Made by a program: the position numbers and the translations under genes
Notes under the pieces: model-generated
Database searches by the model: none
Seen by the model: the letters and a program-made list of their open reading frames with translations, nothing else
Told to the model about the DNA's origin: nothing
In this document: positions 24,312 through 33,301 of the stretch, in pieces
How the letters are laid out: every line of letters begins with the position of its first letter
Position numbering within the stretch: the stretch's first letter is position 1
DNA from: Massilia sp. ST3
Lineage (GTDB): Bacteria; Pseudomonadota; Gammaproteobacteria; Burkholderiales; Burkholderiaceae_D
Assembly: GCF_018119405.1 (NCBI RefSeq)
Contig: NZ_JAGPWC010000052.1
Coordinates: 1-35,429, forward strand
Length of the DNA stretch: 35,429 nucleotides
Direction: 5' to 3'

Positions 24312-26285
24312 ATGCATCACACTTCAGCACAGGAAGCCCGGACTTCGCTCGGGCGCTTGACCATGATCGCGCTGGTCGCGGCCAGCCTGGCCGCCTGCGG
24401 CGGCGGCGGCGGCTCGCCGGGCGTCGGCGGCGTCACCGGCAGCCCGGGCACCGGCACCGGCACCCCGGCGACGCCGGCCAGCGCGGCCGTCACGGTCGCC
24501 TTCGTCAACGCTTCCGGCCAGACCAGCAACACCCTGAGCGGCGCCACCCCGCTGACCGTGCGCGCCACCGTGCTCGACGCGGCAGGCAAGCCGGTGCCGA
24601 ACGCGCTGGTGTCCTTCGCCACCGACGCCGACCTGGCCGTGTTCTCGGCCAGCGCCGGCACCGCGCTGACCGACGCCAGCGGTGTCGCCACCATGACCAT
24701 GCGCACCGCCAGCCTGTCGGCCAGCGGCGCCGGGAAGGTGACCGTCACCGCCAGCGTGGGCGAGACCACCCTGAGCGGCTCGGCCAACTATTCCGTGGGC
24801 GCCACCGCGCTCGCCCTGGGCAACCTGACGGTCAGCCCGGCCAGCATCTCGGCCTACGGCACCGCCGAAGTCTCGGTCGACCTCCTGGCGAATGGCGCCA
24901 AGTACACCGGCCAGCAGGTCAACGTCAACTTCAGCTCGGCCTGCGCAAGCGCCGGCAAGGCCACCCTGGCCAGCACCGTGGCCACCAACAACGGCACCGC
25001 GCGCGCCACCTACCGCGACCTCGGCTGCGGCAACAACGACGTGATCACCGTGTCCTCGGATGCGGCGCCGACCTCGGCCACCGCCACCCTGGCGATCGCC
25101 GCCCCGGCGGCTGCGTCGGTCCAGTTCGTGTCGGCGACCCCGAGCGACCAGTCGATCGTGATCCAGGGGCAGGGCGGCATCAACCGTTCCGAGACCGCGA
25201 CCCTGAAGTTCAAGGTCATCGACGTGTTCGACCGTCCGCTGGCCGGCAAGCAGGTCAATTTCAGCGTCTCGCCGGCCGGCGTGGTGCGCCTGAACAAGAG
25301 CACCGACAGCACCGACCAGAACGGCGAGGTGATCACCACCGTCAACTCGGGCACCGTGCCGACCTCGTTCCGCGTGACCGCGACCCTGCCCGGCACCGCC
25401 GGCAGCGGCCGTCCGGACATCTCGACCAGCTCCGACTCGATCGTCGTGACCACCGGCCAGACCACCCAGCGCGCGATGTCGCTGAGCGTGACCGACCCCA
25501 ACCCGGAAGGCTGGAACTTCGACAGCGGCACCACCGAACCGGCGACCGTCTTCAACATCCTGCTGGCCGACCAGTTCGGCAACCCGGTGGCCGACGGCAC
25601 CCCGGTCGTGTTCCAGACCAACCTGGGCGCCATCGGCAGTTCCAGCCGCGGCGGCTGCCTGACCGAGAACGGCGGCTGCTCGGTCGACTTCCGCACCCAG
25701 AACCCGCGCGTGGCGATCCCCGGCCAGCCGGCCACCGCCTGCAACAGCGGCGGCGCCGCCGGCGTGAGCGCCGACAGCACCCGTGCGGGCGTGGCGACCA
25801 TCTGCGCCAGCACGACCGACGGCGTCAGCACCCAGTTCCGTAAAGCGGCGATCTTCTTCAGCGGCAGTTTCGTCCAGAAGGTCTACCTGAACGGCTCGGC
25901 CACACCGCTGAACATCGCGGCCACGACCACGCTCAGCACGGTCTCGTCGGCCCTGGCCAAGACCTTCCGCCTGCAGTTGAACGACCTGAACGATAATCCC
26001 TTGCCTTCCGGCACGAAAGTCGAGGTCACCGGCCTGAACAATGCCAACCTGGTCGACGCCCAGCCCGCCGAGGTGCCGAAGATCTTCCCGCATTCGGGCA
26101 GTGGCGACGATCCGACCGGCAACAACATCAGCGGTCCGCAGGGTTCGACGCACGTGTTTTCGCTCAAGAGCCCGAACGCGGCGAACTGCACGGTGGCGAC
26201 CACGGCGAGCTTCAACGTCAAGGTCACCACGCCGAACGGGAACGTCAGCCTGATTCCGTTCCAGTTCAACTTCAGCTGCCCGTAA
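24312..26285 (+). CDS. Large Ig-like-repeat (Big_1/invasin-like) lipoprotein of unknown function
   Basis: A 657-residue lipoprotein: signal sequence and lipobox LAAC (Cys29), a poly-Gly and Gly/Thr/Pro linker (30-57), then about five Ig-like beta domains (roughly 58-165, 168-262, 267-380, 385-525, 528-657). Domains 1, 3 and 4 carry the Big_1 features PLTVRATVLDAAGKPVPNALVSF, KVIDVFDRPLAGKQVNFSV and LADQFGNPVADGTPVVF, with DASGVA- and DQNGEV-type turns. Domains 2 and 4 hold extra cysteines likely to pair as disulfides. The ATG at 24312 is preceded by CAGGAA. The position between pilQ and aroKB, bounded by hairpins, suggests an envelope or pilus-linked role, for example adhesion or secretin support; this is inference. 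The function is not known to me. Confidence 0.88.
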   Translation: MHHTSAQEARTSLGRLTMIALVAASLAACGGGGGSPGVGGVTGSPGTGTGTPATPASAAVTVAFVNASGQTSNTLSGATPLTVRATVLDAAGKPVPNALVSFATDADLAVFSASAGTALTDASGVATMTMRTASLSASGAGKVTVTASVGETTLSGSANYSVGATALALGNLTVSPASISAYGTAEVSVDLLANGAKYTGQQVNVNFSSACASAGKATLASTVATNNGTARATYRDLGCGNNDVITVSSDAAPTSATATLAIAAPAAASVQFVSATPSDQSIVIQGQGGINRSETATLKFKVIDVFDRPLAGKQVNFSVSPAGVVRLNKSTDSTDQNGEVITTVNSGTVPTSFRVTATLPGTAGSGRPDISTSSDSIVVTTGQTTQRAMSLSVTDPNPEGWNFDSGTTEPATVFNILLADQFGNPVADGTPVVFQTNLGAIGSSSRGGCLTENGGCSVDFRTQNPRVAIPGQPATACNSGGAAGVSADSTRAGVATICASTTDGVSTQFRKAAIFFSGSFVQKVYLNGSATPLNIAATTTLSTVSSALAKTFRLQLNDLNDNPLPSGTKVEVTGLNNANLVDAQPAEVPKIFPHSGSGDDPTGNNISGPQGSTHVFSLKSPNAANCTVATTASFNVKVTTPNGNVSLIPFQFNFSCP

Positions 26286-26311
26286 GCGCAAGCGAAAACC
26301 CCGCAAAACCG

Positions 26312-26337
26312 AACGGCCAGTCTATACTGGCCGTTTT
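26312..26337 (+). terminator. Rho-independent terminator after the Ig-repeat lipoprotein
   Basis: AACGGCCAGT (26312-26321) pairs perfectly with ACTGGCCGTT (26326-26335) around CTAT, followed by four T residues. It lies 27 bases after the stop and just before aroKB. Confidence 0.8.
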
Positions 26338-26358
26338 ACTATCTGAGCGGGTTTGGTA

Positions 26359-28007
26359 GTGCCTCATCCCAAGAACAACAACATCTTCCTCGTCGGCCTG
26401 ATGGGCGCGGGGAAGACCACCATCGGCAGGCTGCTGGCCCGGAAGTTGAACAAGCGCTTCGTGGATTCGGACCACGAGATCGAAGCGCGCACCGGCGCCT
26501 CGATTCCGTGGATCTTCGAGATCGAGGGCGAAGGCTGCTTCCGGCGCCGCGAGGCGGACGTGATCCGCGACCTGACCGCCCAGCACGACCTGGTCCTGGC
26601 CACCGGCGGCGGCGCCGTGCTCAACCCCGCCAGCAGGGCCCTGCTGGCCGAGCGCGGCACCGTGGTCTACCTGCGCGCCTCGATCAGCAGCGTCCTGCAG
26701 CGCACCGCGCACGACAAGAACCGGCCGCTGCTGCAGACCGCCGACCCGCGCAAGAAGCTCGAGGAACTGCTGGCCCAGCGCGACCCCCTGTACCGCGAGA
26801 TTGCCGACCTGGTCATCGACACCGGCCGTCCTAACGTACAATCGATGGTACAGACCATATTGGACCAGATCGAAGCGCTGGAAGCAGCACGGGCGCGGCG
26901 GCTGGCGAAGACATCGATGAACGAACAGGCACACCTCACCCTCAACGTCGAACTCGGCGACCGCAGCTATCCGATCGTGATCGGCCCCCACCTGCTCGAC
27001 GACGGCGCGCTCCTGGGCCGCCACATCGGCTCCGGCAAGGCCGCCATCGTCACCAACACCACCATCGCGCCGCTCTACCTCGAGCGCGTGGCCGGCCACC
27101 TGCGCGCCGCCGGCGTCGAGGTGGTCGAGATCGTGCTGCCGGACGGCGAGGAGCACAAGAACTGGCAGTCGCTGAACCTGGTGTTCGACGCGCTGCTGGC
27201 CGCCAAGTGCGACCGCAAGACCACCCTGGTGGCCCTGGGCGGCGGCGTGATCGGCGACCTGACCGGCTATGCGGCCGCCAGCTACATGCGCGGCGTGCCC
27301 TTCGTGCAGATCCCGACGACCCTGCTGTCGCAGGTCGATTCCTCGGTGGGCGGCAAGACCGGCATCAACCACCCGATGGGCAAGAACATGATCGGCGCCT
27401 TCTACCAGCCGCGCGCGGTGCTGGCCGATACCGCCACCCTCGACACCCTGCCGGCGCGCGAGCTGTCGGCCGGCCTGGGCGAGGTGATCAAGCATGGCGC
27501 CATCCTGGACGCCGCCTATTTCGAGTGGATCGAACAGAACATCGCCAAGCTGGTGGCGCGCGACCCGGAAGCGCTGGCGCACGCGATCGCGCGCTCCTGC
27601 GAGATCAAGGCCGACGTCGTGCGCAAGGACGAGCGCGAAGGCGGCCTGCGCGCGGTGCTGAATTTCGGCCATACCTTCGGCCACGCGATCGAATCGGGCC
27701 TGGGCTACGGCGAATGGCTGCACGGCGAAGCGGTCGGCTGCGGCATGGTGATGGCGGCCGACCTGTCGGCGCGCCTGGGCCTGGTCGACGAGGCCACCGT
27801 CGAGCGCGTGCGCAAGCTGGTGGCCGCGGCGGGCCTGCCGACCGTGGCGCCCGACCTGGGCGAGGCGCGCTGGATCGAGCTGATGGCGGTCGACAAGAAG
27901 AACGAGGGCGGGGAGATCCGCTTCATCCTCCTGAAACCCCTGGGCAGCCCGTCCATCGCCACCGTGCCGCTGGACACCCTGCGCGCCACCCTGGAGGCCT
28001 GCACGCA

Positions 28008-28011
<4 letters not shown>
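26359..28011 (+). CDS. aroKB: Fused shikimate kinase / 3-dehydroquinate synthase
   Basis: One uninterrupted frame of 550 residues encodes two shikimate-pathway enzymes. Residues about 6-175 are shikimate kinase: P-loop GLMGAGKT (13-20), DSDHEIE (about 36-42), GEGCFRRRE and ATGGGAVL. Residues 187-550 are dehydroquinate synthase: NAD-binding GGGVIGDLTGYAAA, the catalytic block IPTTLLSQVDSSVGGKTGIN, and metal ligands in GEVIKHGAI and NFGHTFGHAIE. The junction is a short basic linker (ARARRLAKTS). Met187 (26917-26919) matches a normal AroB start, and TGA overlaps it in another frame (ATGA). GTG 26359 is preceded by GAGCGG at 8 bases; a TTG at 26353 is too close to it. It may be one bifunctional protein or may also initiate internally. 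Confidence 0.92.
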
Positions 28012-29144
<1,133 letters not shown>

Positions 29145-29162
29145 GCGTTCGGTTCGCATGCA

Positions 29163-29282
29163 AACTTGGGTCCCCGCCTTCGCGGGGATGACGTTTTGAG
29201 GTACGTGGCCTAAAAACCGTTGGAGTAGGTTTATGTACGTAACCTAAAGACCGTCATCCCCGCGAAGGCGGGGACCCAAGTT
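29163..29282. repeat. Inverted pair of REP-like elements, family B (dgt/mutY boundary)
   Basis: Copy 1 (29163-29192) starts AACTTGGGTCCCCGCC and ends GGGGATGAC. Copy 2 (29253-29282) is its exact 30-base reverse complement. The 60 bases between contain two similar segments starting GTACGTGGCCTAAA (about 29201) and GTACGTAACCTAAA (about 29236), a direct repeat flanking the centre. No T-run follows, but the perfect inverted repeat could form a large cruciform or transcript-end hairpin for both convergent genes. Confidence 0.9.
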
Positions 29283-29297
29283 TAGTGGAGCAGCCAC

Positions 29298-30410
29298 TCA
29301 CACAAACAAGGTCGGCTGCCCCAACTCCACCAGCAGCTTCTTGACCGGCGCCGGCAACGGCGCCTCGCCGATGGCGTCGAGGTTCCACCACACATGCCGT
29401 CCGGTAGCGCCCCCGCGCGAGACGAGCCGCACCATGAACGGCGCGATATGCAGCTTGTAGTGCGTGAACACATGCACCAGATGCCCCAGCGCCTGCACCT
29501 CTTCGACCGCCCCGAACTGCGCCGCTTCAACAGCAATCTCCGCCGTGTCGTACTGGTCAGCCTCTTCGTCCACCGCCACATGCCCACCCACTTCCGGCAG
29601 CGACAGCAGGCCGCCCCAGATCCCGGTCCCGGGCCGCTGCTCCAACAGCACCTGCCCGCCGTCGATGATGACCAGCAGCGCCGTCTGTTTTTCCGGTGTC
29701 GCCTTTTTCGGCTTGCGCACCGGCAGCTCCGCCGTGCGCCCGGTGGCGTAGGCCACGCAGCGCGCCTGCAGCGGGCAGCGGCCGCAGTCGGGCCTGGAGC
29801 GCGTGCATAGGGTGGCGCCCAGGTCCATCAGGCCCTGGGTATAGGCTTCCATGCCGTCGCCCGCTGGCAGCAGGGCGTCCGCGCGCCGCCACAGCGCATC
29901 CTCGACCGGCTTGGCGCCCGGGTAGGCGTCGATGCCGAACACCCGCGCGAACACGCGCTTGACGTTCCCGTCCAGGATCGCGGCGCGCGCGCCGCTGGAG
30001 AACGCGGCGATTGCCGCGGCCGTCGAGCGCCCGATGCCGGGCAGCTCGGCCAGCAGCGCCGGGTCGCTCGGGAACACGCCGCCGAAGTCCGCCACCACCC
30101 GCTTGGCGCAGGCGTGCAGGTTGCGCGCCCGGGTGTAGTAACCGAGGCCGCTCCAGTGGGCCATCACATCATCAAGCGGCGCCTCGGCCAGCGCCTGCAC
30201 CGTCGGGAAGCGCTCCAGGAAACGGCCGTAGTAGCCCAGCACCGCGGCGACCTGGGTCTGCTGCAGCATGATCTCGGACAGCCAGATGCGGTAGGCGTCG
30301 CGCGTGTTCTGCCAGGGCAGGGTGTGGCGGCCGTGCGCGCGCTGCCAGCCGATCACCGCTTCCGAGAAGCTCGGGTCGGCCAGGTCGTCGAATTCGGTGG
30401 CGCGCTTCAT
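29298..30410 (-). CDS. mutY: Adenine DNA glycosylase MutY
   Basis: MutY (370 residues) removes adenine mispaired with 8-oxoguanine. The catalytic Glu46 is in LSEIMLQQTQV, the helix-hairpin-helix is LPGIG (123-127), catalytic Asp147 is in AAILDGNVKRVF, and the [4Fe-4S] cluster cysteines are Cys202, Cys209, Cys212 and Cys218 (C-x6-C-x2-C-x5-C). The C-terminal NUDIX-like domain for 8-oxoguanine recognition is present (ALLVIIDGGQVLLEQRPGTGIWGGLLSLPE, then HVFTHYKLH). The ATG overlaps the stop of the dynamin-like gene by four bases, so the two are translationally coupled. Confidence 0.97.
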   Translation of the reverse strand: MKRATEFDDLADPSFSEAVIGWQRAHGRHTLPWQNTRDAYRIWLSEIMLQQTQVAAVLGYYGRFLERFPTVQALAEAPLDDVMAHWSGLGYYTRARNLHACAKRVVADFGGVFPSDPALLAELPGIGRSTAAAIAAFSSGARAAILDGNVKRVFARVFGIDAYPGAKPVEDALWRRADALLPAGDGMEAYTQGLMDLGATLCTRSRPDCGRCPLQARCVAYATGRTAELPVRKPKKATPEKQTALLVIIDGGQVLLEQRPGTGIWGGLLSLPEVGGHVAVDEEADQYDTAEIAVEAAQFGAVEEVQALGHLVHVFTHYKLHIAPFMVRLVSRGGATGRHVWWNLDAIGEAPLPAPVKKLLVELGQPTLFV

Positions 30411-32332
30411 GCGGCGGCCCTCCGTTCGGCCGCCTCGGCATCGAGGCTGGCGGCCACCTGTGCCGCCATGCCGGCCAGGTGGGCGCGGGTGCGTTCGAGT
30501 TCGGCCTGGCCGGTTTCGAAGGCGGCAATCTTCTGTTCCAGGCTGTCGGTCGCCTCGAAGATGCGCTGGATCGAAGCCTGGCGGTGGCGCAGCTGGTCGC
30601 GGTGCTGGCGGATCTGCGCTTCCAGCGGCGCCATGATCACCTTGAGCCAGTTTTCGGCGTCCAGGTTGGCGGCGCGAAACGCGCGCCGCACGCGCGAGGC
30701 GATCGAGTCGAAGAAGCGCTCCAGCAGGGTCGCGCGGCTGGTCATCAGGAGGGTGGCGGTGCCGAACTGCTTGGCGAACAAGGCCTCGATCTCGACCATC
30801 TCCTCGCGGTAGCGCGCCAGGGACAGCGACATCGGCAGGTTCAGCGACAGGCCGTGCTCGGCCGAGAACTTGCGGTACATCGAGTCCATCATGGCGCCGA
30901 TCTCGTCGACCTTGGCCTGCGACGCGTCCAGGGTGGCGCGCAGCAGCTCGAAATAGGTGCGCACCGGCGCGCGCATGCCGGTGGCGAAGCGCGCAGCCTG
31001 CATCGCCGCGCGCACCGACTCGGTCTGCTCCTGCACCACGTCCATGCCGAGCGTCGTGTACAGCTCCGTCGACAGGCGCGCGAACACGGCGCGCGTGCCC
31101 TGCAGCTTGAACAGGCTGGCGTCGAATTCCTTCTTCTCGGCCTCGACGCGGCGCATCATGTGCGCGATCACGCCCTGGTTCTTGCCGCGCAGGCTCTTGA
31201 GCTCCTGCTGCTGCTCGACCAGGTCGCGCAGGCGGGCGCTCGACAGCGCTTGCTGGCCTGCCAGGATGGCCTCGAGGTCGGCGCGCAGCTGGCGCGCGAT
31301 GATCTCCTTGCGCGCCGGGACCAGGTCGTGGAACAGCGCCGCCTCGAGCGCGCCCAGGCGGCTCTTCTCGAACAGGGCTAGGTCGCCGTTGATCTTGCCG
31401 ACCAGGGCCTTCTGCGCCGACACCGGATACACGCGCGCCGGATCCAGCCCAAGCAGCTGGGCCACGCCGCGCTGCTGGCGCGCGATCTCGGCGTCGTTGT
31501 CGGCGCCGCTTTTCAGCTCGTCCCACATGGCGTCGATCTTGTTCAGCACCGCCAGGCGGCCCGGCCCGGCGCCGATGTGGGTGCGCCAGACTTCGATGTC
31601 GCTCTTGGTCACGCCGGTCTCGGCGGCCAGGATGAACAGCACCGCGTGGGCGTTCGGGATCAGGTTCAGGGTCAGTTCCGGCTCGGTGCCGATGGCGTTC
31701 AGGCCCGGCGTGTCGAGGATCACCAGCCCCTGCTTGAGCAGCGGGTGGGGCAGGTTGATGATGGCGTGGCGCCACTGCGGGATCTCGACCGTGCCATCCG
31801 GGCCGAGGCCGGCGGCCAGGTCGGGGTCGGCCGGGTCGTACAGGCCGTAGCGCTCGGCCTCGGCCTGGGGCACCTGGCGGGTCTGGCTGACCTGGCGCAG
31901 GCTGGCGCTCATGCGCTCGGGCGCCTCCAGGTCCAGGGGCAGCACGGTCCAGGCGCCGGCATCCTCGCGGAAGTCGCTGGTCGAAAGCTGCTGGGCGCGG
32001 GTCTCGATCGGCAGCAGGCGGATGCAGGGCGGCAGGGCCGGATCCCACAGCAGCTCGGTCGGGCACATGGTGGTGCGCCCGGCGCTGGACGGCAGGATGC
32101 GCTGGCCGTAGTCGGCGAAGAACAGGGCGTTGATCAGCTCCGTCTTACCGCGCGAGAATTCGGCCACGAAGGCGACCGAGAGCCGGTCCTCGCGCAGGCG
32201 CGCCAGCGCCCGGGCCAGCTGCTGCTCGCCGGCGCCATCGATCAGCGCGGCGTCCTGCAGCGCCGCGCCATAGCCTTCCAGCGCGGCGGCCACGTGTGCG
32301 CGCCACGCTCCATACTGTTGAAAATCCTGCAT
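30407..32332 (-). CDS. Dynamin-like large GTPase
   Basis: A 641-residue bacterial dynamin-like protein. G domain: G1 AEFSRGKT (57-64), G2 threonines in GRTTMCPTE (about 85-93), G3 DTPG (207-210) and G4 NKID (264-267). The first glycine of the classic GxxxxGK(S/T) P-loop is absent (AEFSRGKT; GEFSxGKS is usual for the group). After about residue 330 the protein is almost all helix with coiled-coil stretches (VEQQQELKSLRGKNQG and a C-terminal ATDSLEQKIAAFETGQAELERTRAHLAG), as expected for a stalk/GED-like bundle. No signal or membrane helix is evident; a hydrophobic or amphipathic patch could bind lipid. It is sandwiched between mutM and mutY. The specific function is unknown. Confidence 0.9.
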   Translation of the reverse strand: MQDFQQYGAWRAHVAAALEGYGAALQDAALIDGAGEQQLARALARLREDRLSVAFVAEFSRGKTELINALFFADYGQRILPSSAGRTTMCPTELLWDPALPPCIRLLPIETRAQQLSTSDFREDAGAWTVLPLDLEAPERMSASLRQVSQTRQVPQAEAERYGLYDPADPDLAAGLGPDGTVEIPQWRHAIINLPHPLLKQGLVILDTPGLNAIGTEPELTLNLIPNAHAVLFILAAETGVTKSDIEVWRTHIGAGPGRLAVLNKIDAMWDELKSGADNDAEIARQQRGVAQLLGLDPARVYPVSAQKALVGKINGDLALFEKSRLGALEAALFHDLVPARKEIIARQLRADLEAILAGQQALSSARLRDLVEQQQELKSLRGKNQGVIAHMMRRVEAEKKEFDASLFKLQGTRAVFARLSTELYTTLGMDVVQEQTESVRAAMQAARFATGMRAPVRTYFELLRATLDASQAKVDEIGAMMDSMYRKFSAEHGLSLNLPMSLSLARYREEMVEIEALFAKQFGTATLLMTSRATLLERFFDSIASRVRRAFRAANLDAENWLKVIMAPLEAQIRQHRDQLRHRQASIQRIFEATDSLEQKIAAFETGQAELERTRAHLAGMAAQVAASLDAEAAERRAAA

Positions 32333-32356
32333 TCTTGCCTGCCTGTTAAGTCGAGC

Positions 32357-33190
32357 CTAGCGCTGGCACTGCGCGCAGTAGAAAGTCGAGCGCTGGCCCT
32401 GCTTGATCTGGCGGACCGGCGCCCCGCAGTTGCGGCAAGGCACTCCAGCACGATCATAGACGAAATATGTCTGCTGGAAATATCCAGACTGACCATTTAC
32501 GGCAATAAAGTCACGTAAGGTGGAGCCGCCCTGGACGATGGCGGCCGCCAGGATCTCCTTGATGGCCTCGGCCAGCATGTCGTAGCGGGCCCGGCTGATG
32601 CGCGAGGCCGCGGTCTTCGGGTTGATGCCGGCCCGGAACAGGCTTTCGCAGGCGTAGATGTTGCCGACCCCGACCACGATGTCGCCCGCCAGCAGCACCT
32701 GCTTGATGGGGGCGTTGCGGCGCCGCGTCTCGCGGTGCAGGAGGGCGCCCGAAAAACCCTCGTCCAGCGGTTCCACGCCCAGGCCGCGCAGCAATTCATG
32801 CTCTTCCAGCGGCCCGGCTTCGTTGGCGTGCCAGAGCACCGCCCCGAAACGGCGCGGATCGTGCAGGCGCAGCACCTGGCGCCCTTCCGGCCCGCTGACG
32901 ACAAGGTCGAAATGGTCGTGCTTGCGCGGTTCGATGCCGGGCGGCAGCACGCGCAGGTGGCCGGACATGCCAAGATGGACGATCAGGGTGCCGTGTTCAA
33001 AGCCGATCAGGAGGTATTTGCCGCGCCGGTCGGTGTGGGTAATGCGGCGCCCGGCCAGCAGTTCCGACAGGCCGGGCGGGAAGGGCCAGCGCAGGCCTTC
33101 GCGGCGGAAAATCGCCTGCTCGACGACGCGGCCTTCGATATGGGGCGCGACACCGCGCCGGGTGACTTCTACTTCTGGCAATTCGGGCAT
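32357..33190 (-). CDS. mutM: Formamidopyrimidine-DNA glycosylase
   Basis: MutM/Fpg (277 residues) excises 8-oxoguanine and formamidopyrimidines and cuts the abasic site. The catalytic N-terminus PELPEVE follows the start Met (Pro is residue 2). The conserved lysine is in DRRGKYLLI and the H2TH region is VVGVGNIYACESLFRAGI. The C-terminal zinc finger is CRNCGAPVRQIKQ...YCAQC (C-x2-C-x16-C-x2-C). It lies 24 bases upstream of the dynamin-like gene and begins the mutM-dynamin-mutY unit. Divergent from the TPR lipoprotein gene. Confidence 0.97.
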   Translation of the reverse strand: MPELPEVEVTRRGVAPHIEGRVVEQAIFRREGLRWPFPPGLSELLAGRRITHTDRRGKYLLIGFEHGTLIVHLGMSGHLRVLPPGIEPRKHDHFDLVVSGPEGRQVLRLHDPRRFGAVLWHANEAGPLEEHELLRGLGVEPLDEGFSGALLHRETRRRNAPIKQVLLAGDIVVGVGNIYACESLFRAGINPKTAASRISRARYDMLAEAIKEILAAAIVQGGSTLRDFIAVNGQSGYFQQTYFVYDRAGVPCRNCGAPVRQIKQGQRSTFYCAQCQR

Positions 33191-33266
33191 GGGGGAGGGG
33201 ATTCGTGTAAAGTTGGTGCGGTAGAGCGAGGAGCCGGTGGAACCGCTTGGACGACCGGCTTGAGCG

Positions 33267-33272
33267 TAGAAT
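33267..33272 (+). promoter_or_regulatory. Possible -10 box of the TPR lipoprotein gene
   Basis: TAGAAT lies 29 bases before the TTG start. The only similar -35 (TTGGAC, 33247-33252) is just 14 bases away, too short for a standard promoter, so support is weak. Confidence 0.25.
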
Positions 33273-33301
33273 CAGACATCATCTCAGACCGTGGACTTGC
33301 C

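Noticed and set aside
22076..25843. 1255-codon plus-strand frame spanning pilQ and the Ig-repeat gene
   Set aside because: Arg/Gly/Pro-rich shadow frame, out of frame with both real genes, no domains.
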